DNA of 64,000 nt from Pegea sp. RAD2-039 (GCA_034620365.1 JAQGEQ010000042.1:40766-104765); one strand, 5' to 3'. Shown: positions 34,404 through 49,400, numbered from the stretch's first letter. Made by a program: numbers and translations. The notes: generated from the sequence alone by a model not told the origin.

Positions 34404-35019
34404 GAATTAGTATTTGGTATTTCATATGTTTGTCTGGAATCATACTTTCTTGTATGAACTTATTTAGTTTGACTTTCTTCATATCAATCAAAGATTAGTT
34501 TTTTATGTTCTTTCATTTTAATTCGCTACTTCATTATATGTTTTGAACTGAAATTTCTAAGTTTTTGAAATAAAGCAAATAATGATAATCTACAGCCGTT
34601 CATTCTTAAAGTCAACTTACTTATGTTATTATAATATAATAAAACTTTTGGTTTAAAACTTTTAATATTATTTAAGAACTTCACGAGCTTTTGTTGATCT
34701 TAATCATAGTTTAAAACTTTTTAATAAATACTTTATTTAGCTACTTTATTATAGTTTTAATTTCTAGTTCCATATACTCAATTGGTGTAATCAACCAGTT
34801 AATTGAATAAATAAACTTTCTGAAACTTTAATAAAACTATTTTAACTTTCACAGAGCATGAAACACTGCTATTCGTTTTTTTTATTAAACCGCAAATACA
34901 GTCTAATTTTGTAAACATGTTTGTTTAGGTAAATAAGTATGATGACTAAACATTTTTGTTTAACTTATGTACTAGTAAATATATCCACTATTTGCTAATA
35001 AGTTGTAGCTTTGCAAAAA
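34404..35019. other. PIGA 3' UTR and spacer
   Basis: AT-rich; an AATAAA at about 34570 could serve PIGA. Nothing else seen. Confidence 0.4.
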
Positions 35020-36420
35020 AGCAAAGACGCAAGCTGCAGAAGTAAGGGGTGAAACCAAATCCGTTTACGATGGTATTAGATGTGAAGCTGAACCCAGAAA
35101 ACCTCGAACAGTTCTCTCGCAATCTGCTACAGGAGAGATCTCGTACAATAGAGACAAACAATTAGGTTGGTGCATTGAGCATTTTTCGCTTCTCTGCTCT
35201 CAATAAAACACTTGACGAACAATGCACTGGATCAAATAGAACAAGATCTAGATTTCGAACTAGCAAAAGAACTTAGCAAAGCCATTTTTGCGATTGGTTT
35301 TGGAAAAGCACCAGGCAGCGACGGTACCCAGCTTACTAAAGCAATGTAAAACTTGTCTTCTGCCCCTTCTCCACGATATTTTAGTCAAATGTTGGAGAGA
35401 AGGAAAGGTTACACAAGACATGTGTGGTGCAAAGATCACTACTACGTTGTACAAAAACAAAGGTACCAGGTCTGATTGTAATAATTATAGAAGAATATTC
35501 TTGCTTAACATTGTAGGCAACACATTTACTCGTGGGTTACTTTCTCGCCTGAAAATATTGGCTGAAAGAATATATCCCTTGTCAAATACGGTTTCAGCTC
35601 AAAAACCCCCGTCAGGGACATGATTTTTTCTGTGCGTCAGCTACAGGAAAGTGTAAAAAACAACTAAGGCCTTTTATGCTGATGGAACGATTTTCATCAA
35701 CTTGTAAAGACTTTATAGAATGAAAATCAGTCTAAAAAAGACAAAAATTGTTAGCCAAGTTGTTAAGATTCTACAGCTTATCAATATCGAAGGCTGTAAC
35801 GTTGAAACTTTAGATAATTTTATTTATATCGACTTTGATATAACATTATCGGTATCAATAAAAGCTTAGATCAACAGCTGCACCGGTAAGACATCGAATA
35901 CATTTGCACGACTCACCTCCAGAGTCTAGGATAATCCAAAGCTATTTATAAAAACCATCTATAGAGCCTTTATCTACAGTTGTACACCAGTGAAACATGG
36001 ACTTTGTCGAAGGTTAACGAAAACAAATGCGTCTTCCATTTTTATTTTCTTCGTTGTATCCAACGTTTAAAGTGGCAGCAAATATTCTGAACAAGGAATT
36101 CTTGAAGCGCACTGGCATTATAATAATGTACAACATGCTAAGCCACCACGGGCTTTGCTGGCTCGGACATATCCGTCAAATGCAAAATAAACGGATCCCA
36201 AAGGATCTATTGCATAGATATTTTAGAAGGCCAATACAAAATTGGCTATCCCTTTTTTACTTTAAAAGTACTTGCAAGCGCAATGTGAAATTGCTTACAA
36301 TCAGTACCAGCAATTTTGTAGATATTGTAGCAGATTGTTTCGAATGACGCTATCTACTTCGCAAACAACTGAAGAATAGAGAAGAAAAAATGATCTTCAA
36401 AGAAAAAGGTAGAAACCCTA
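35020..36420 (+). mobile_element. Degenerate RTE-like non-LTR retrotransposon remnant
   Basis: Frames interrupted by stops and frameshifts read, in order: a pre-RT region (SVYDG, LSQSATGEI, GWCIEHFS), then APGSDGT-like residues, HDILVKCWREGKVTQDMCGA, TLYKNKGTRSDCNNYR, LLNIVGNTFTRGLLSRLK and MIFSVRQLQE. Part of the RT core is deleted (no YADD box seen). The later VKHGLC...LCWLGHIRQMQNKRIPKDLL is the usual C-terminal HxGHVxRM-type segment. This wording is typical of the widespread RTE/Jockey-like family of marine invertebrates and fish. The copy is inactive. Confidence 0.8.
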
Positions 36421-37421
36421 AAAGCTGTTTAATTCTTTTGCACTTCACTGTGTTTTGCTTAGTTTTCAACATCATTATTTAAGCACAACTAGCATGATTG
36501 TTCTCTGCCGAAGCATACCCTATTAATATAATGTGTGGACAATTTTTGCATCAATATTGAAAACTATATGAAAAACTTATTTTTTTATTGAAATTTATTC
36601 GGTGGTTCTTATTTGAGTAAACTTATAAACAATAACATTGTACATTTAAAAAAAATATTTTTCACATTGTAGGGGAATTTTTTTAAACAATCGGACAGTA
36701 ATTGCTTAAAGATAAAATGAATCTAGAATCTTTCAGTTTGACCATTACTACTTAGAGTCATGTTTTTTTATGATATCGTCAAAACCACAATTTTAGTTGT
36801 TAAGCTAAATCTATATAAATTCAAAAGAAGTTTTATTTTTTTACAATTTCAGTTATTACAATTTTTGTTTATTAATTTAGTTTTAAATTAATTAATGTTC
36901 TTTATTTACAAACTTTTTAATTTAAATTACAAAGTAATTTTGTATCTAGAAATTTTTGAACAAAGTTCAAACACCAGCCATCAACTGTTTATTTACTTTA
37001 ATCTTCATGTCTTAATTTACTTGTTTATTGCCTAATGCTTGTTTATATCTTTATACCATAATATAATAGTTATACCATAACTATTATCAAGGATATTTAT
37101 ATATAAAATAGAATTAGGATTGTTAAGCTACATTTTTTTGTAGAACTTAAAGAATTGAATTAAATGAAATTAGATAACATTTTAGATTAGTTATTGTTCT
37201 GAATTTAATTCAGTTATAACAGTTGCTTTCAAATTTATACACCTTATAATATTAACTAAAACAAATTGTTAAGCAAACTTTAGTTAACTACATTTCCCTT
37301 CTATCATTAAAATTAAATTTTTTATAATCTTTTTTACTTAAACTGTTCAGCTTTTTTAAAGTATAACTATTGTATGATTTTTTAACGGTGACATTTATTT
37401 TATTCATTTAGCAAATTAAAA
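36421..37421. other. AT-rich upstream region of the mannose-6-phosphate receptor gene
   Basis: No gene or repeat recognised. Probably contains the promoter and 5' UTR of the next gene. Confidence 0.4.
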
Positions 37422-40400
37422 ATGTCTGTAATTAAATGGTTAAGCATTTTTCAATTACTTTTGAGTATAAGTAACCAATTAGTTTTAGGAAGTTTGAATT
37501 GTTCAAATGTTAATGGGTTCAACCTACAGAAATTATCTGGGTAAGTAGCTGGTTTAGTTTCTACCTATTTAACAAATTTGATTAATTAATGTAACATTTA
37601 TGTATACATGTCCAAACTATTCCTTTCAGAGTTTGGAAATCTCATATTTTAGATAATGGGAGCTCTTATGAGTATGAGCTAGATATTTGTGGTGGTCTTA
37701 AAAGATATGATGGTTGTTCAAAAAGTTCAGTGTGCTTCTTAAATGACAACTCTTCTAGTTAGTTTTTTGTTTATTTTTTTTTATTTAATGATGTTTTTAT
37801 AATGGTATGAAGTTGTTTTGGATTTAGCCAATAATCATTTTGAAAATTTTCATCTAATATACGATACATTTGTTGTGAACTACAAAATGTTAAATTTTAA
37901 ACAAATTTTAATAACTCCTTTATAGGTGTAACCACTCCCAGGTCTTTAGGAAGTTTTGACGATGAAGCTACAATAACTCAACAAAATCCAACAAGAGTTG
38001 GTTTTTTATTGAGTTATAATACTTCTGTTCTATGCAAAAATACATCTGGCCATGATATCTTCTATAGAAGTAGTATTACATTTGAATGTGCAAAAACTTT
38101 GGTAAGAAAAATATCAGAAAAATATTCTAATATTTCCAGTATTGATTCTTTTCAGAATTTGTAAAAGAAGCAGAAATACTTTTCAAATTGTTTACTTTAT
38201 TTTGATATTTCAGGGTTCCCCAAAAGTTGTGTTTTCACATGAGTGTGTAGTTGACTTTATCTGGGAGACAAATCTTATCTGTCATCCAACTGAATATGAG
38301 CCAGTAAATGAAGTAAAATGTTACCAAGTTGATAGCGATGGTGACAGACGTGATTTAAATCAACTCATCAAAATAGTAACTACAAATTCATAATTATTTT
38401 CTTTTCTTGCAACTTAATATTTTAGATTGGTGGTCACTTAGTAACAAGTCCCAAATCTAATGATGAGAAAGAAGATATTTATATCAATGTTTGTCGAGAT
38501 ATTCAAACTGACACACAAACAGCTCTCAACAATCCAATGGCCAAGTGCCCAAAAGGGTCTGCAGCTTGCCTAATCATGGACAACAAGGGCTATTCTTTAG
38601 GACATCCAAACCAAACTCTTCAAATAGATGCTAATAATAGGTGGTTGCAATCTACCTCTTTAACTATACCCATTATCCCTTTTTGTCCAGACTTTCTATC
38701 TTGTATAAATCTTCTGCTGATGATGTAATACCTCCAAAGTGTGGAGAGTATTCCCCACAACTACAGATCAACTTTATATGCCCTAGTTCACGAGGGAAGA
38801 GCAGGTAATGAAACAAAATCCAACTGACAGATATTTTCTGATATGTGACTACTAGGCCACCAATCCTTATAAGCTCTCTCAACTGTCAGTACAAAGTTGA
38901 TTGGTCGACTGAGGTTGCATGTAAAGAGGACTTCATCACGAGTAAAAGTTGCAGTCTTAACTCTCCTGATCATGGTGTGGAGGTTGATCTTTCATTTTTG
39001 ACGAAATTAGGAGGTAGGTAGATGTCAGCTAATAGTTTCAAGCTTTCATCGAAAACATTTATTGTTAATAATTAAACAGTTTTATTGTTTGTCACGCGGT
39101 CGATTGTCATCTAGTTACAAGATAATATTTTCGCGCAGGACGCTGTTGAAAAAACAGCTAGTTGGGTTGAATTGACACTAAATAAAATTTCTTTGATGTC
39201 GCTAGCTTTTGCCATCAATCTAATTAGCTTGTCACAAAATGTTGGTACTTTAGGTTCCATTCGAAGCGGATTTACAAATTATTACCAGCTTCCAGACGCA
39301 TAAAAATGTCTCTTCTTCATAAAACTTAAATTTCTTAATTGGTTTTAGATAACTATAAAGTTAAATCCGAAGACTCGACTTTTTACTTGAATGTTTGTGG
39401 TCCTTCAAATATTGCCTGTGGAAAGCACCATGAATCTGAATTGAATTCAGTTTGTCAAAAACCTGGTGAGATCTTTTAGCTATCTTCTTATTAGTTTTAG
39501 AAGATAATATAAATGATGCAGATAACTTTCCGGAAGGACATGTAGCTGGTTTGGTGGGTGATTACAAGCTGAGATATTATGATGAGCAAATAACATTGAC
39601 TTATAGCGGTGGGCAACCGTGTGCAAGTGGTTTTCCTCGCTCAACCATTATCAATTTCATTTGTAATGAAACTCAAGGTACAAACCATCCAATCATTCAA
39701 AGTTGGTTAATCGTGGGTTTTGTGTCTTTAAAGGTGCAGGAAGTCCTATTTTCAGTCACGAACTTTATTGTACTTACTACTTTGATTGGCAAACTAAATT
39801 TGCTTGTCAGAAAAAGAGTCAGATATGTGCGGTTACCGATTCAGAAGGATTTCAGTTTGATTTGTCTCTCCTGACTCGTACAACAGGTGGATAACTAGAC
39901 TCCTCCAACATCATCTTTATCTTTTTAACTTGCAGGAGATGATAATTGGCTGGTTTACGATGGGTTGGGCGAAAGCGACAAATCTTCTACATATTTGTTA
40001 AACTTATGCAGGTTTTTCAACAAATCTCTATTTGAGCATCAACAAAAACCTTTCATCTAATTTCAGTTCAGTCCTCAAAACTCAGCGAGCCTCCGGTTGT
40101 GATTCTAGTTCAGCTGTGTGTCGAATCGAAAAGAACAAACGCGCGATTTCATTTGGTTCAGTGACGTCATCAAGCATAACCTTTGAGGTCAGTTCTATTG
40201 GTTTACTACCTAGTCGTGAACTTGATTTTTTGGCAGGACAAAAACATTGTGATAAAATATAGCGATGGTGACCCTTGTCCTAGCAGTAGTTCTACCCGGT
40301 CCACAACTATCACATTAGTTTGTCGCCCAGGTCTGTCTAGCCCAAACTATTGACATTCAACTAACGTCTGTTGATACAGGGGTAACAACTGAAGCACCGA

Positions 40401-43400
40401 ATCTTCACTTTCAGTCATCTGATGGGTGTTCCCTTCATATTATCTGGTACACTTCAGCAGCTTGCTCCTTGAAGCAAATAGAAGGTGAAGATTGTATAAT
40501 CAACGATGAAGATTCGAATCTCTATTTTGATCTGAGATCTTTAAGATCAAATAGTTCGATGTATCAAGTAAGATTCTTTTGTCTTTATCGGAACGTTCAA
40601 TACATGTTTGTAGGTTGGAACTTCAATGTACAACTTCACCTTAAATGTTTGTGCCCCGTTACGGGGGAGTTCTTGTAAATCAGATGGGGTTGGGATTTGT
40701 CAGACTGAGAACAACAAAGATCAATCACGTGGATTTGATCTGGGAAAAGCATCAAGTAGCTCTCATTTGATCTTTTCACCTTTATAACCTTTTTATTTGT
40801 TTACAGACAAACTGATTTATTTTGATGGAACTATCAAACTTATTTATGAAAATGGACAAGCTTACAACGATGGACGTCACAGCAGAAGTTCCCAGATCAC
40901 CTTCGTGTGTGACGTCACTGCTGGAAGAGGACACCCGACGTTTGTGAAAGAGAGTAACTTCACATATTACTTTGAATGGTTTGTATCTTTTAAAGTACTT
41001 CGATCTTCATCTAATCTTTCCTTCATTACCAGGCACACCTCCTTAGTATGTCCTCAAGAGTTCTTTGAGTGTTCTGTTACTGATCCTAGTTCTCATGATC
41101 ATTATGATCTTCATTCGCTCTCTAGAAGTTCTGGGAACTGGTTTGTAACTGGTGAACGAGTGGGAGGAGACAAGGTTTGAAAGATAAAAGTTTGAAACCC
41201 TTTTTTGGTGACCTATTTACTGACAGAGAAGAAAATTTTACTTTAACATCTGTAAAAGCATCAATCCAGTGACCTTAGGGAATGAAGACCCAAATCATGA
41301 GACAAGGGAGTGTAGCAGATCGACAGGAGTTTGTCAAACTCTTATAGGAGATGGAAAAGAGGTAAAGTCTTTAAAAAATCTCCTGATCTTATCTCTGATA
41401 CCACAGGTGGTTATATATGATGATTCCGGGAAAGCAAACAACAAATTTGAAGTAGTTAGTCGAGGGCACCTTCTATTGAAGTATATTGACGGATCACCAT
41501 GCTTGGCAGGAAAACATTCGACTAATATTCATTTGAGTTGTGATCCAGACCTACTATACATGAAACCCAGGTCTTGTCATACCGTCATAGCAACCTGTAT
41601 CTTGACAAGAAAAACTTTGTTGTTGCCAGTGTCACGTATGATTCGAATTGTCTTACTGAAATTGCTATAGAGACGAGAGCCGCTTGTCCGATGACGTCAT
41701 CAAATACTTCATCGAAATGTGAGATAGAAGTGAACGGTTACATCTATGATTTGACGTCACTTCGACATACAGCCAGCGATCCTTACGTCATCAGCAAATC
41801 GTCAGGATCGAAATACGAGGTGAAAGATCATTACGACCAAAAATCATATATTTTTCCCAACTTCTTCCGGAAGCAACTTTTCTCGTTTCATCTCAACAAG
41901 TTTTTATCTTTAGCTGAACATTTGCGGACGCGTGACGTCATGCGAAAGTGACATCATTCCTATCTCGTATGGATGCAAGCGCAACACGACAGGTCACGTG
42001 ATAGAGAGTATGATAGATCACATGACAATCGAGGCGTCGACTGATGACGATGTTGTCATGACAATGACAAGTGATATAAAGCAAGCAACTTTTTGGCGTT
42101 TTTTACATTTGGGACGAACTAACAACTAAATATGACAGAAATAGCGATGGTCGCGTCTTTACATACGTCATCACTTTTATTTGTGACCGCACAGCGACCT
42201 CAAGTGAGCAAATAATATTACTTGATGAGTCTGATCCAACACGAAGATATTTTGAGGTCCGCACCTCAACCACTTGTCCCCCCCAACAAATCTCGTGCCT
42301 TGCGATCGGTAGGTCCATCAATCATCTGACCAGACCAATTACACTTGTTGTCTAGATGATAAGGGCCACAATTTTGATTTAAGAGTGGTAGGAAGTAAAC
42401 CTGAAGAGGCCATCAATTTCCAATCACAAAATCTCCACTTCTACATCAGTCTCTGCTCTCCAATCACCTCCATCAAAGGATGTCCAAGTAAAACGCACGC
42501 GCCTTAATTATTCGATCTGATGACGTCATTGCAGCAAATGCGCCCTATGGTGCTTGTATGGTGGACGCAAATGGTAAAGGAAGTGGGCTTGGACTACAAC
42601 AAGGTCCTCCCACAGTAGTGACTAGGGGACAGCGACCCATTATTCTGGTCCATTATACAAATGGTGATATCTGTCCAGCTGACGTTGACCGACGCTACGC
42701 TGCCACGTGAGTCATCATGGCAACCATGCATCAGTTGACGATTGTGCGCATGCGCAGAGTGGAATTACACTGTTCCTATGGTGAAATGGGTCGATTGATT
42801 GTCCGAGAAACCGACGACCCTTGCCACTTCCAATTTGTCTGGCCTCACCCTTCTGCTTGTCCAATTGAAATGAACCAGGACAGTAGTAATTGTAGTGTCA
42901 CTGAGCCTCGCTATGGGATGACTTTTGACCTTTCGTCTTTGAAAGCCTCAAAGCCCTATCTCATGAACTCGATTGGTCAGTCCCCTGTTGGTCGCTTCAA
43001 CCAATTTGTTCACTAATCATTTATAGATTCAAACTTTCAATGGAATGCTTGTGGCAACATTAAACCTGACCCTTGTCTCAATTGCACTTGTCACAATTCA
43101 GCTTCTTGTCAGGTGACATCATTGATGATGACGTCATCAATGGCTTGATCTTGATCTTACAGATTAATAAATCGGATCCGAGTAAGATGCACAATATTGG
43201 AAGATTTGAAAACTCAAAGTTGGAATTTGATGATGGAGTTCTTCGACTCAATTATCTCCATGGTAACTTCGTTTTGATCTTTTTCATGATCTCTATCTTC
43301 TGGATCTTAAGGTGACGAATGTGAATCAGACGGAAGCAATTTTTCAACTCAGATGACTTTTATTTGTCACCATCAATCGAATTTTATTCCCATTTACACT

Positions 43401-46400
43401 CAAACCACTAGATGTCGCTATGAGTTTAAGTGGCACACGCCTCTAGCTTGTCCACCAATCAAAACCGTGTCCTGCTCCGCAAGGTTGTGACCACCTGTCC
43501 ATATTTTTTCTGACCATTATCTTCACAGAAACAGCAAAGATCAATTATTTGACCTTTCACGTCTTTCATCAACCTCTACAAACTACAAAGTGTCCACAGT
43601 TGAGGATCTGAATGGTCGTGATTATTACATAAACGTTTGTCGCACCCTCTTACACCAACCTCAGGTCACATGCCCACCTAATTCAGCTGCTTGCTTTAAA
43701 GAAGTTATCGGTACTAAGACCAGGTCTGTGGTCCACATTTTTAAAGTATGGCCCTCTTAAACCAGCTTTTTGTAGGTATGTGAGTCTAGGACAGCTCTTT
43801 AATCCGCCCTCTTTCATTGATGACAATCTTGAACTGATCTACGTCAATGGTGACCCGTGTCCACATGTCCCGGGTCGCAACTATTCACTAACAATTTACT
43901 TTGAGTGTTCACGTGATTCAATCATGTCCACGCCTGTCCTGAAATCCCGCCCAGATGATTGTGATGTCAGAATGTTGTGGAAACACCCAATTGCTTGTCC
44001 AGCTGATCAATATCTGATATCTGACCACTGTAAGGTCACTGACCCCCAAACAGGTAAGCTCATTATGACGACATCGCGTTTTCGATAAAATGTTTGATGT
44101 TTTAGGCGAAATTTTCGACCTGCAGCCTCTTGAATCGGAGTCTTACTACGAGGCGGAGACGTTAAGTCGCAAAATTTATCAAGTCAACATTTGCAAGCCT
44201 GTGATTGGTTCAAAAAATTGTACTTCTAACACGGGTCACTCTCTCCTTGTTTCCATCTAGTGGTTAAATATTTTATCTTTTATAGGAAGTTGTCTTATCG
44301 AAAACGGATCTTTTACATCATATGGACAGTCTTCTAAACATCTACAGAGTCTTGACGGAGCTCTTTCGATCCATTATTCAGATGGAGATACATGTCCTTC
44401 AAACCCTCATCTCAAGTACTCTCAAATTTGCGCAAAACATCTTCTCAAACTCCCTACATCTGCAGCTTATCTACGACTATCAGTTTTATTTGTCACCGGT
44501 CAGCTAGCCACGTGTTTGAAGAGCCCTTGAAACAGGTTCAAAGTCCACTGTTTATCGATGATGAGGATTGTGAGGCCAAATTCGTCTGGAGCACATTTTT
44601 AGCATGTCAGGTCCAGCATCCTTGCTCAGTTGTTGTCTCAGATCCTTACAGTAAGCTTCTTAATTTTCTTAACTAGTTTTGATGGTCAGTGTTTGTTAGC
44701 GCGAATTATTGACCTATCACCCTTGATCTGTGACCATGGTAATAACTACGCGGTGCCCAGGACTGCTGGCCATAACGCTGTTTATTTTATGGACATTTGC
44801 CGTCCCTTGTCCCCAATGACAGGCGTCAACTGTCCACCTGGGACATCTGTTTGTGAAGTGGTCCGCAACCACAAACCCATGGTCAGTTTCATCTTATAAT
44901 ATATCCGTAGTCAGTGGATCATTACGCTTATTTCACTTCATTTGCATATTCGTAGTCACGTGGTCACATCGACCCGACAAAGCCTTTAGTGACTAGTGAA
45001 AATGGAAAAGTGATTTTGAAGTATGTGACGAATGAAGCGTGTCCAACAAACAGCAGCGCGTTCATTTCAACTTCAATCGTCTTTTCTTGTTCACCTTTGG
45101 ATCAACAACTTGTAGGTCCTATAATCAGATTCTAACATTCCTTCCAGCATCTTACATCTTCCAGAACAATCCAGAGTTTGTCGAAGTCACATCTGATTGC
45201 GTCCACATCTTCAATTGGCCCTCTGCTCTGGTCTGTAAGTCCGACCAACAACCACCGAACACTCCACCATCCGAATGTGTCTATGAAGATAAGGACAGGC
45301 AGATCTTTGTGGACTTTAAACAGATGTCAAATTTGACGGTTTGTGAGCACCAGGTGGCGCTAAAGATCAACTCAAACTCTCATAATAGATCAAAGATGAG
45401 ATTGGGACTTTCATCTTCAATCCATGTGGGAGCGTCTCATCTGATCCCACTGATGGATGTTCTAGATCTTCCGTTTGTTTAATTGATAAAAAAAACAATG
45501 AAAGATTGTCCCTCGGGAAGACGGAGTCGAGATCATATGCGAAAGGATCTTCTGATGGTTTTGTCGCAAACTTTGAAGGAGGGATTAGTTGTTCTGAGAG
45601 TTAGTTCATATTCAACTTGTCGGTTTTATGCAAATAATATGCAAATTTGACGTAGAATCGAAGTCACGTGGTACAAAGGTGCTGTTTCAATGTCCTCGGG
45701 GTAACAACTCAACGCCACAACCGGTTGTTATGTATGACAAAAAGAATCCTTGTCAGTACGTGATTGTTTGGTCACATGTTCGCTTCTGTCCTCAAGTGAA
45801 AGAGAAGTCAGTGTGGTGTTGCTTCTGTGAATCATTCTGTAATCATCCTTTAATGACAGATGTGAAGTGGTTGATGACGTCAGTAACAAGGTCTACGATC
45901 TCTCTTCGATCTCATCTCTCACTCATTCGTGGAATGTGAAAGGAGGCTCCAATTTCGAGTCAGTCCTCTTCTTTTCATCTTCATCCAACTAATTTGTGTC
46001 TTCAGTTTTTGGATCAATATTTGTCGGGCTGCAAAAAGAAGAAACTCCGAGTTGTGTCCTCTGAACTCAGCTGTGTGTCTTCAGATGCATGATAAGGTTT
46101 AAAAGATCATAGATCAGCATCCATCTGATCTTCTTTTTCTTCCAGCATCTTTCTTTCGGCAAACTAGCCTCTCAGCAGATCACGATTGATCAAACTGATC
46201 AGTTAAAGGTTCGATATTCAAATGGAGATACTCAAATCTCGTTTTGTAGCGATAAATCTCAAGCAGCATCAACTGAGATCACCATCAGCTGTGATTGGAT
46301 GACTTCAGGATCACCAATTCTTGATCGGTACTCCCTATCTTTATCAGTTTGATTGAATCTTCATCTTCAACATCCAGAATTGATTTCGAATCTTGTGTCC

Positions 46401-49400
46401 TCTACCTCAAATGGAAATCAAGAGCTGCTTGTTTTAAACAGAGCTTTCAATCTGTTCTTCCTAATCCACATTGGATCTTCTCAGATGAAAGAACAGGATT
46501 GATCTTCAACCTTTCTCAACTGGCTTCAAGGTCATTTAGACTTTCAAATACTTCCAATTTAGCACCTTGACTTGTAAAAACTCCTCGACCAACAACACCA
46601 AGTCAATAATAACTTGTCTTACAAACAAATCTTGTGCTTGGTTGTTGAAGGTGCTGAAGACTCGCTTGCTTCTAGCACCTTGACTTGTAAAAACTCCTCG
46701 ACCACCACCAAGTCAATAATAACTTGCCTTTCAAACAAATCTTGTGCTTGGTTGTTGAAGGTGCTGATGACTCACTTGCTTCTAGCACCTTGACTTGTAA
46801 AACTCCTCGACCAACAACACCAAGTCAATAATAACTTGTCTTTCAAACAAATCTTGTGCTTGGTTGTTGAAGGTGCTGAAGACTCGCTTGCTTCTAGCAC
46901 CTTGACTTGTAAAAACTCCTCGACCAACAACCCCAAGTCAATAATAACTTGTCTTACAAACAAATCTTGTGCTTGGTTGTTGAAGGTGCTGAAGACTCGC
47001 TTGCTTCTAGCACCTTGACTTGTAAAAACTCCTCGACCACCACCAAGTCAATAATAACTTGCCTTACAAACAAATCTTATGTTTGGTGATTGAAGGTGCT
47101 GATGACTCACTTGCATCTAGCACCTTGACTTGTAAAAACTCCTCGACCAACAACACCAAGTCAATAATAACTTGTCTTTCAAACAAATCTTGTGCTTGGT
47201 TGTTGAAGGTGCTGAAGACACCTTGACTTGTAAAAACTCCTCGACCAACAACCCCAAGTCAATAATAACTTGTCTCCTCGACCAAAACACCAAGTCAATA
47301 ATAACTTGTCTTTCAAACAAATCTTGCTTGGTTGTTGAAGGTGCTGAAGACTCGCTTGCTTCTAGCACCTTGACTTGTAAAAACTCCTCGACCAACAACA
47401 AGTCAATAATAACTTGTCTTACAAACAAATCTTGTGCTTGGTTGTTGAAGGTAATAACTTGCCTTACAAACAAATCTTATGTTTGGTGATTGAAGGTGCT
47501 GATGACTCACTTGCTTCTAGCACCTTGACTTGTAAAAACTCCTCGACCAACAACCCCAAGTCAATAATAACTTGTCTTACAAACAAATCTTGTGCTTGGT
47601 TGTTGAAGGTGCTGAAGACTCGATTGCTTCTAGCACGTTGACTTATAAAAACTCCTCGACCAACAACAAGTCAATAATAACTTGTCTTAAAACAAATCTT
47701 GTGCTTGGTTGTTGAAGGTGCTGAAGACTCGCTTGCTTCTAGCACCTTGACTTGTAAAAACTTCGACCACCAACAAATCTTGTGTTTGGTTGTTGAAGGT
47801 GTTGAAGGTTGCTGAAGACTCGCTTGCTTCTAGCACCTTGACTTGTAAAAACTCCTCGACCAACAACACCAAGTCTTGGTTGTTGAAGGTGCTGAAGACT
47901 CGATTGCTTCTAGCACGTTGACTTATAAAAACTCCTCGACCAAACACCAAGTCAATAATAACTTGTCTTACAAACAAATCTTGTGTTTGGTTGTTGAAGG
48001 TGCTGAAGACTCGCTTGCTTCTAGCACCTTGACTTGTAAAAACTCCTCGACCAACAACACCAAGTCAATAATAACTTGTCTTACAAACAAATCTTGTGCT
48101 TGGTTGTTGAAGGTTGTGATGACTCGCTTACTTTAGTAAAGTGATTACTCCCAAAATAATTCCACAAATATTTCATTTAGAACTTGGACAGCTGAGGGTG
48201 ACTTCAGGTCCGAAAACTCCGGCCCCACGAAGTACAATTACGTCATCGACTTCAACGCTGAGCCTATATTCGATGAATACATGCTAAAGACTAAAGAAAT
48301 CAAAAATAAATGTTCCCAAGCAGCTGTTTGCCAGTACAAACCGTCCCATTCCTTCGCCAGGCAGATAGCGACCATAGCAACCAAACCTAGATATGTAGTT
48401 GCCGGTCAGTGGTTATCTTTGATGTGTGGGCTCTTTAATTGATCTCTATTTATAGATGAAAGTCTGGAGGTTCGATTTTCATCTGAAAATTCATGTGGAA
48501 GACACAAATCGAAGAAGACGTACGCTTTGTTGCGACTGCAGTGTTCCTCTCCTTAGTTAGTACTCTAAAAGTTGTTGCTTGTGTCTTTATCTTCTGTTTT
48601 CAGTGATGGAGTTGGGAGTCCACAGTTTCTCTACGAATCTACCGATTGTGGATACTTCTTCATCTGGTACACCAACTCGATGTGTCCTGTCAAGTGAGTC
48701 TTCATCTCATCTTCAATATTTTCTTCATCTTCTACATCCAGCCTCAATGTAAAAACTGGCATCGCCACTTCCAAATCTTCTGGAGCCATCTCAGCAGCAA
48801 GTGCTCTTCTCATCTCACTTTTAAGTCTTTTTATTCTTTTTTTCATCATCTTCCTGGTCCGCAAGCCACGATTACGAAACCGCCTCACTTCTCGAATGAG
48901 ACGGGCCTTGTGTTGTTATGGGCATGTCCAGTCTGATTACTACTATTTGAGGGTCAGTTTTATGTCTTACATCTTTCGGGGTGCTGTAAGATTGCTTTTA
49001 AAGGCGGATCAAAGCTACGATGAAGATTATGATGATGATTCCCCACTACTAGCTGATGAAGATCTTTTTTCAGAAGAGACTTCTCTTCTAAGATCGTCAT
49101 CTGGTAATTGAGTTTTTGAACATCTTTATCATCATCATTTTCTTCTTCTTTTCAGGACCTACATCGAATGTTGTGCAAATGCAAACGGACGAATTTGAAG
49201 AAGACATCTTTACGGAGGTTGCTATTAGCTCTTCATCTCAAAGAGATAATTTTGCAAAAGAAAGACCAACAATCCCATGTAGAGATCAAGACATTGATGA
49301 TTTTTTGTTGGAGTTAGATGATGACGGCGATATGTAATGTCTTCTTCTAATCTCTTTCTCAATTAAAAACTTCTTTTCAGATCATTTAATGACGGAAAAG

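Noticed and set aside
35020..36420. A functional reverse transcriptase gene
   Set aside because: Several stops and frameshifts, no intact catalytic YADD block and a deletion in the RT core; it is a dead element.
46765..46772. Hammerhead-ribozyme core (CTGATGA or CTGAAGA) in the minisatellite unit
   Set aside because: The CUGANGA box is present, and the arm before it can pair with a preceding CACCTT. But no stem II followed by GAAA is found in either strand of the unit, and the base at the cleavage position would be G, which is not allowed. A chance match is more likely.
48631..48888. Acidic/basic minus-strand frame opposite the receptor transmembrane exon
   Set aside because: It is the antisense shadow of the receptor exon that encodes the membrane helix and the adjoining pyrimidine-rich introns.
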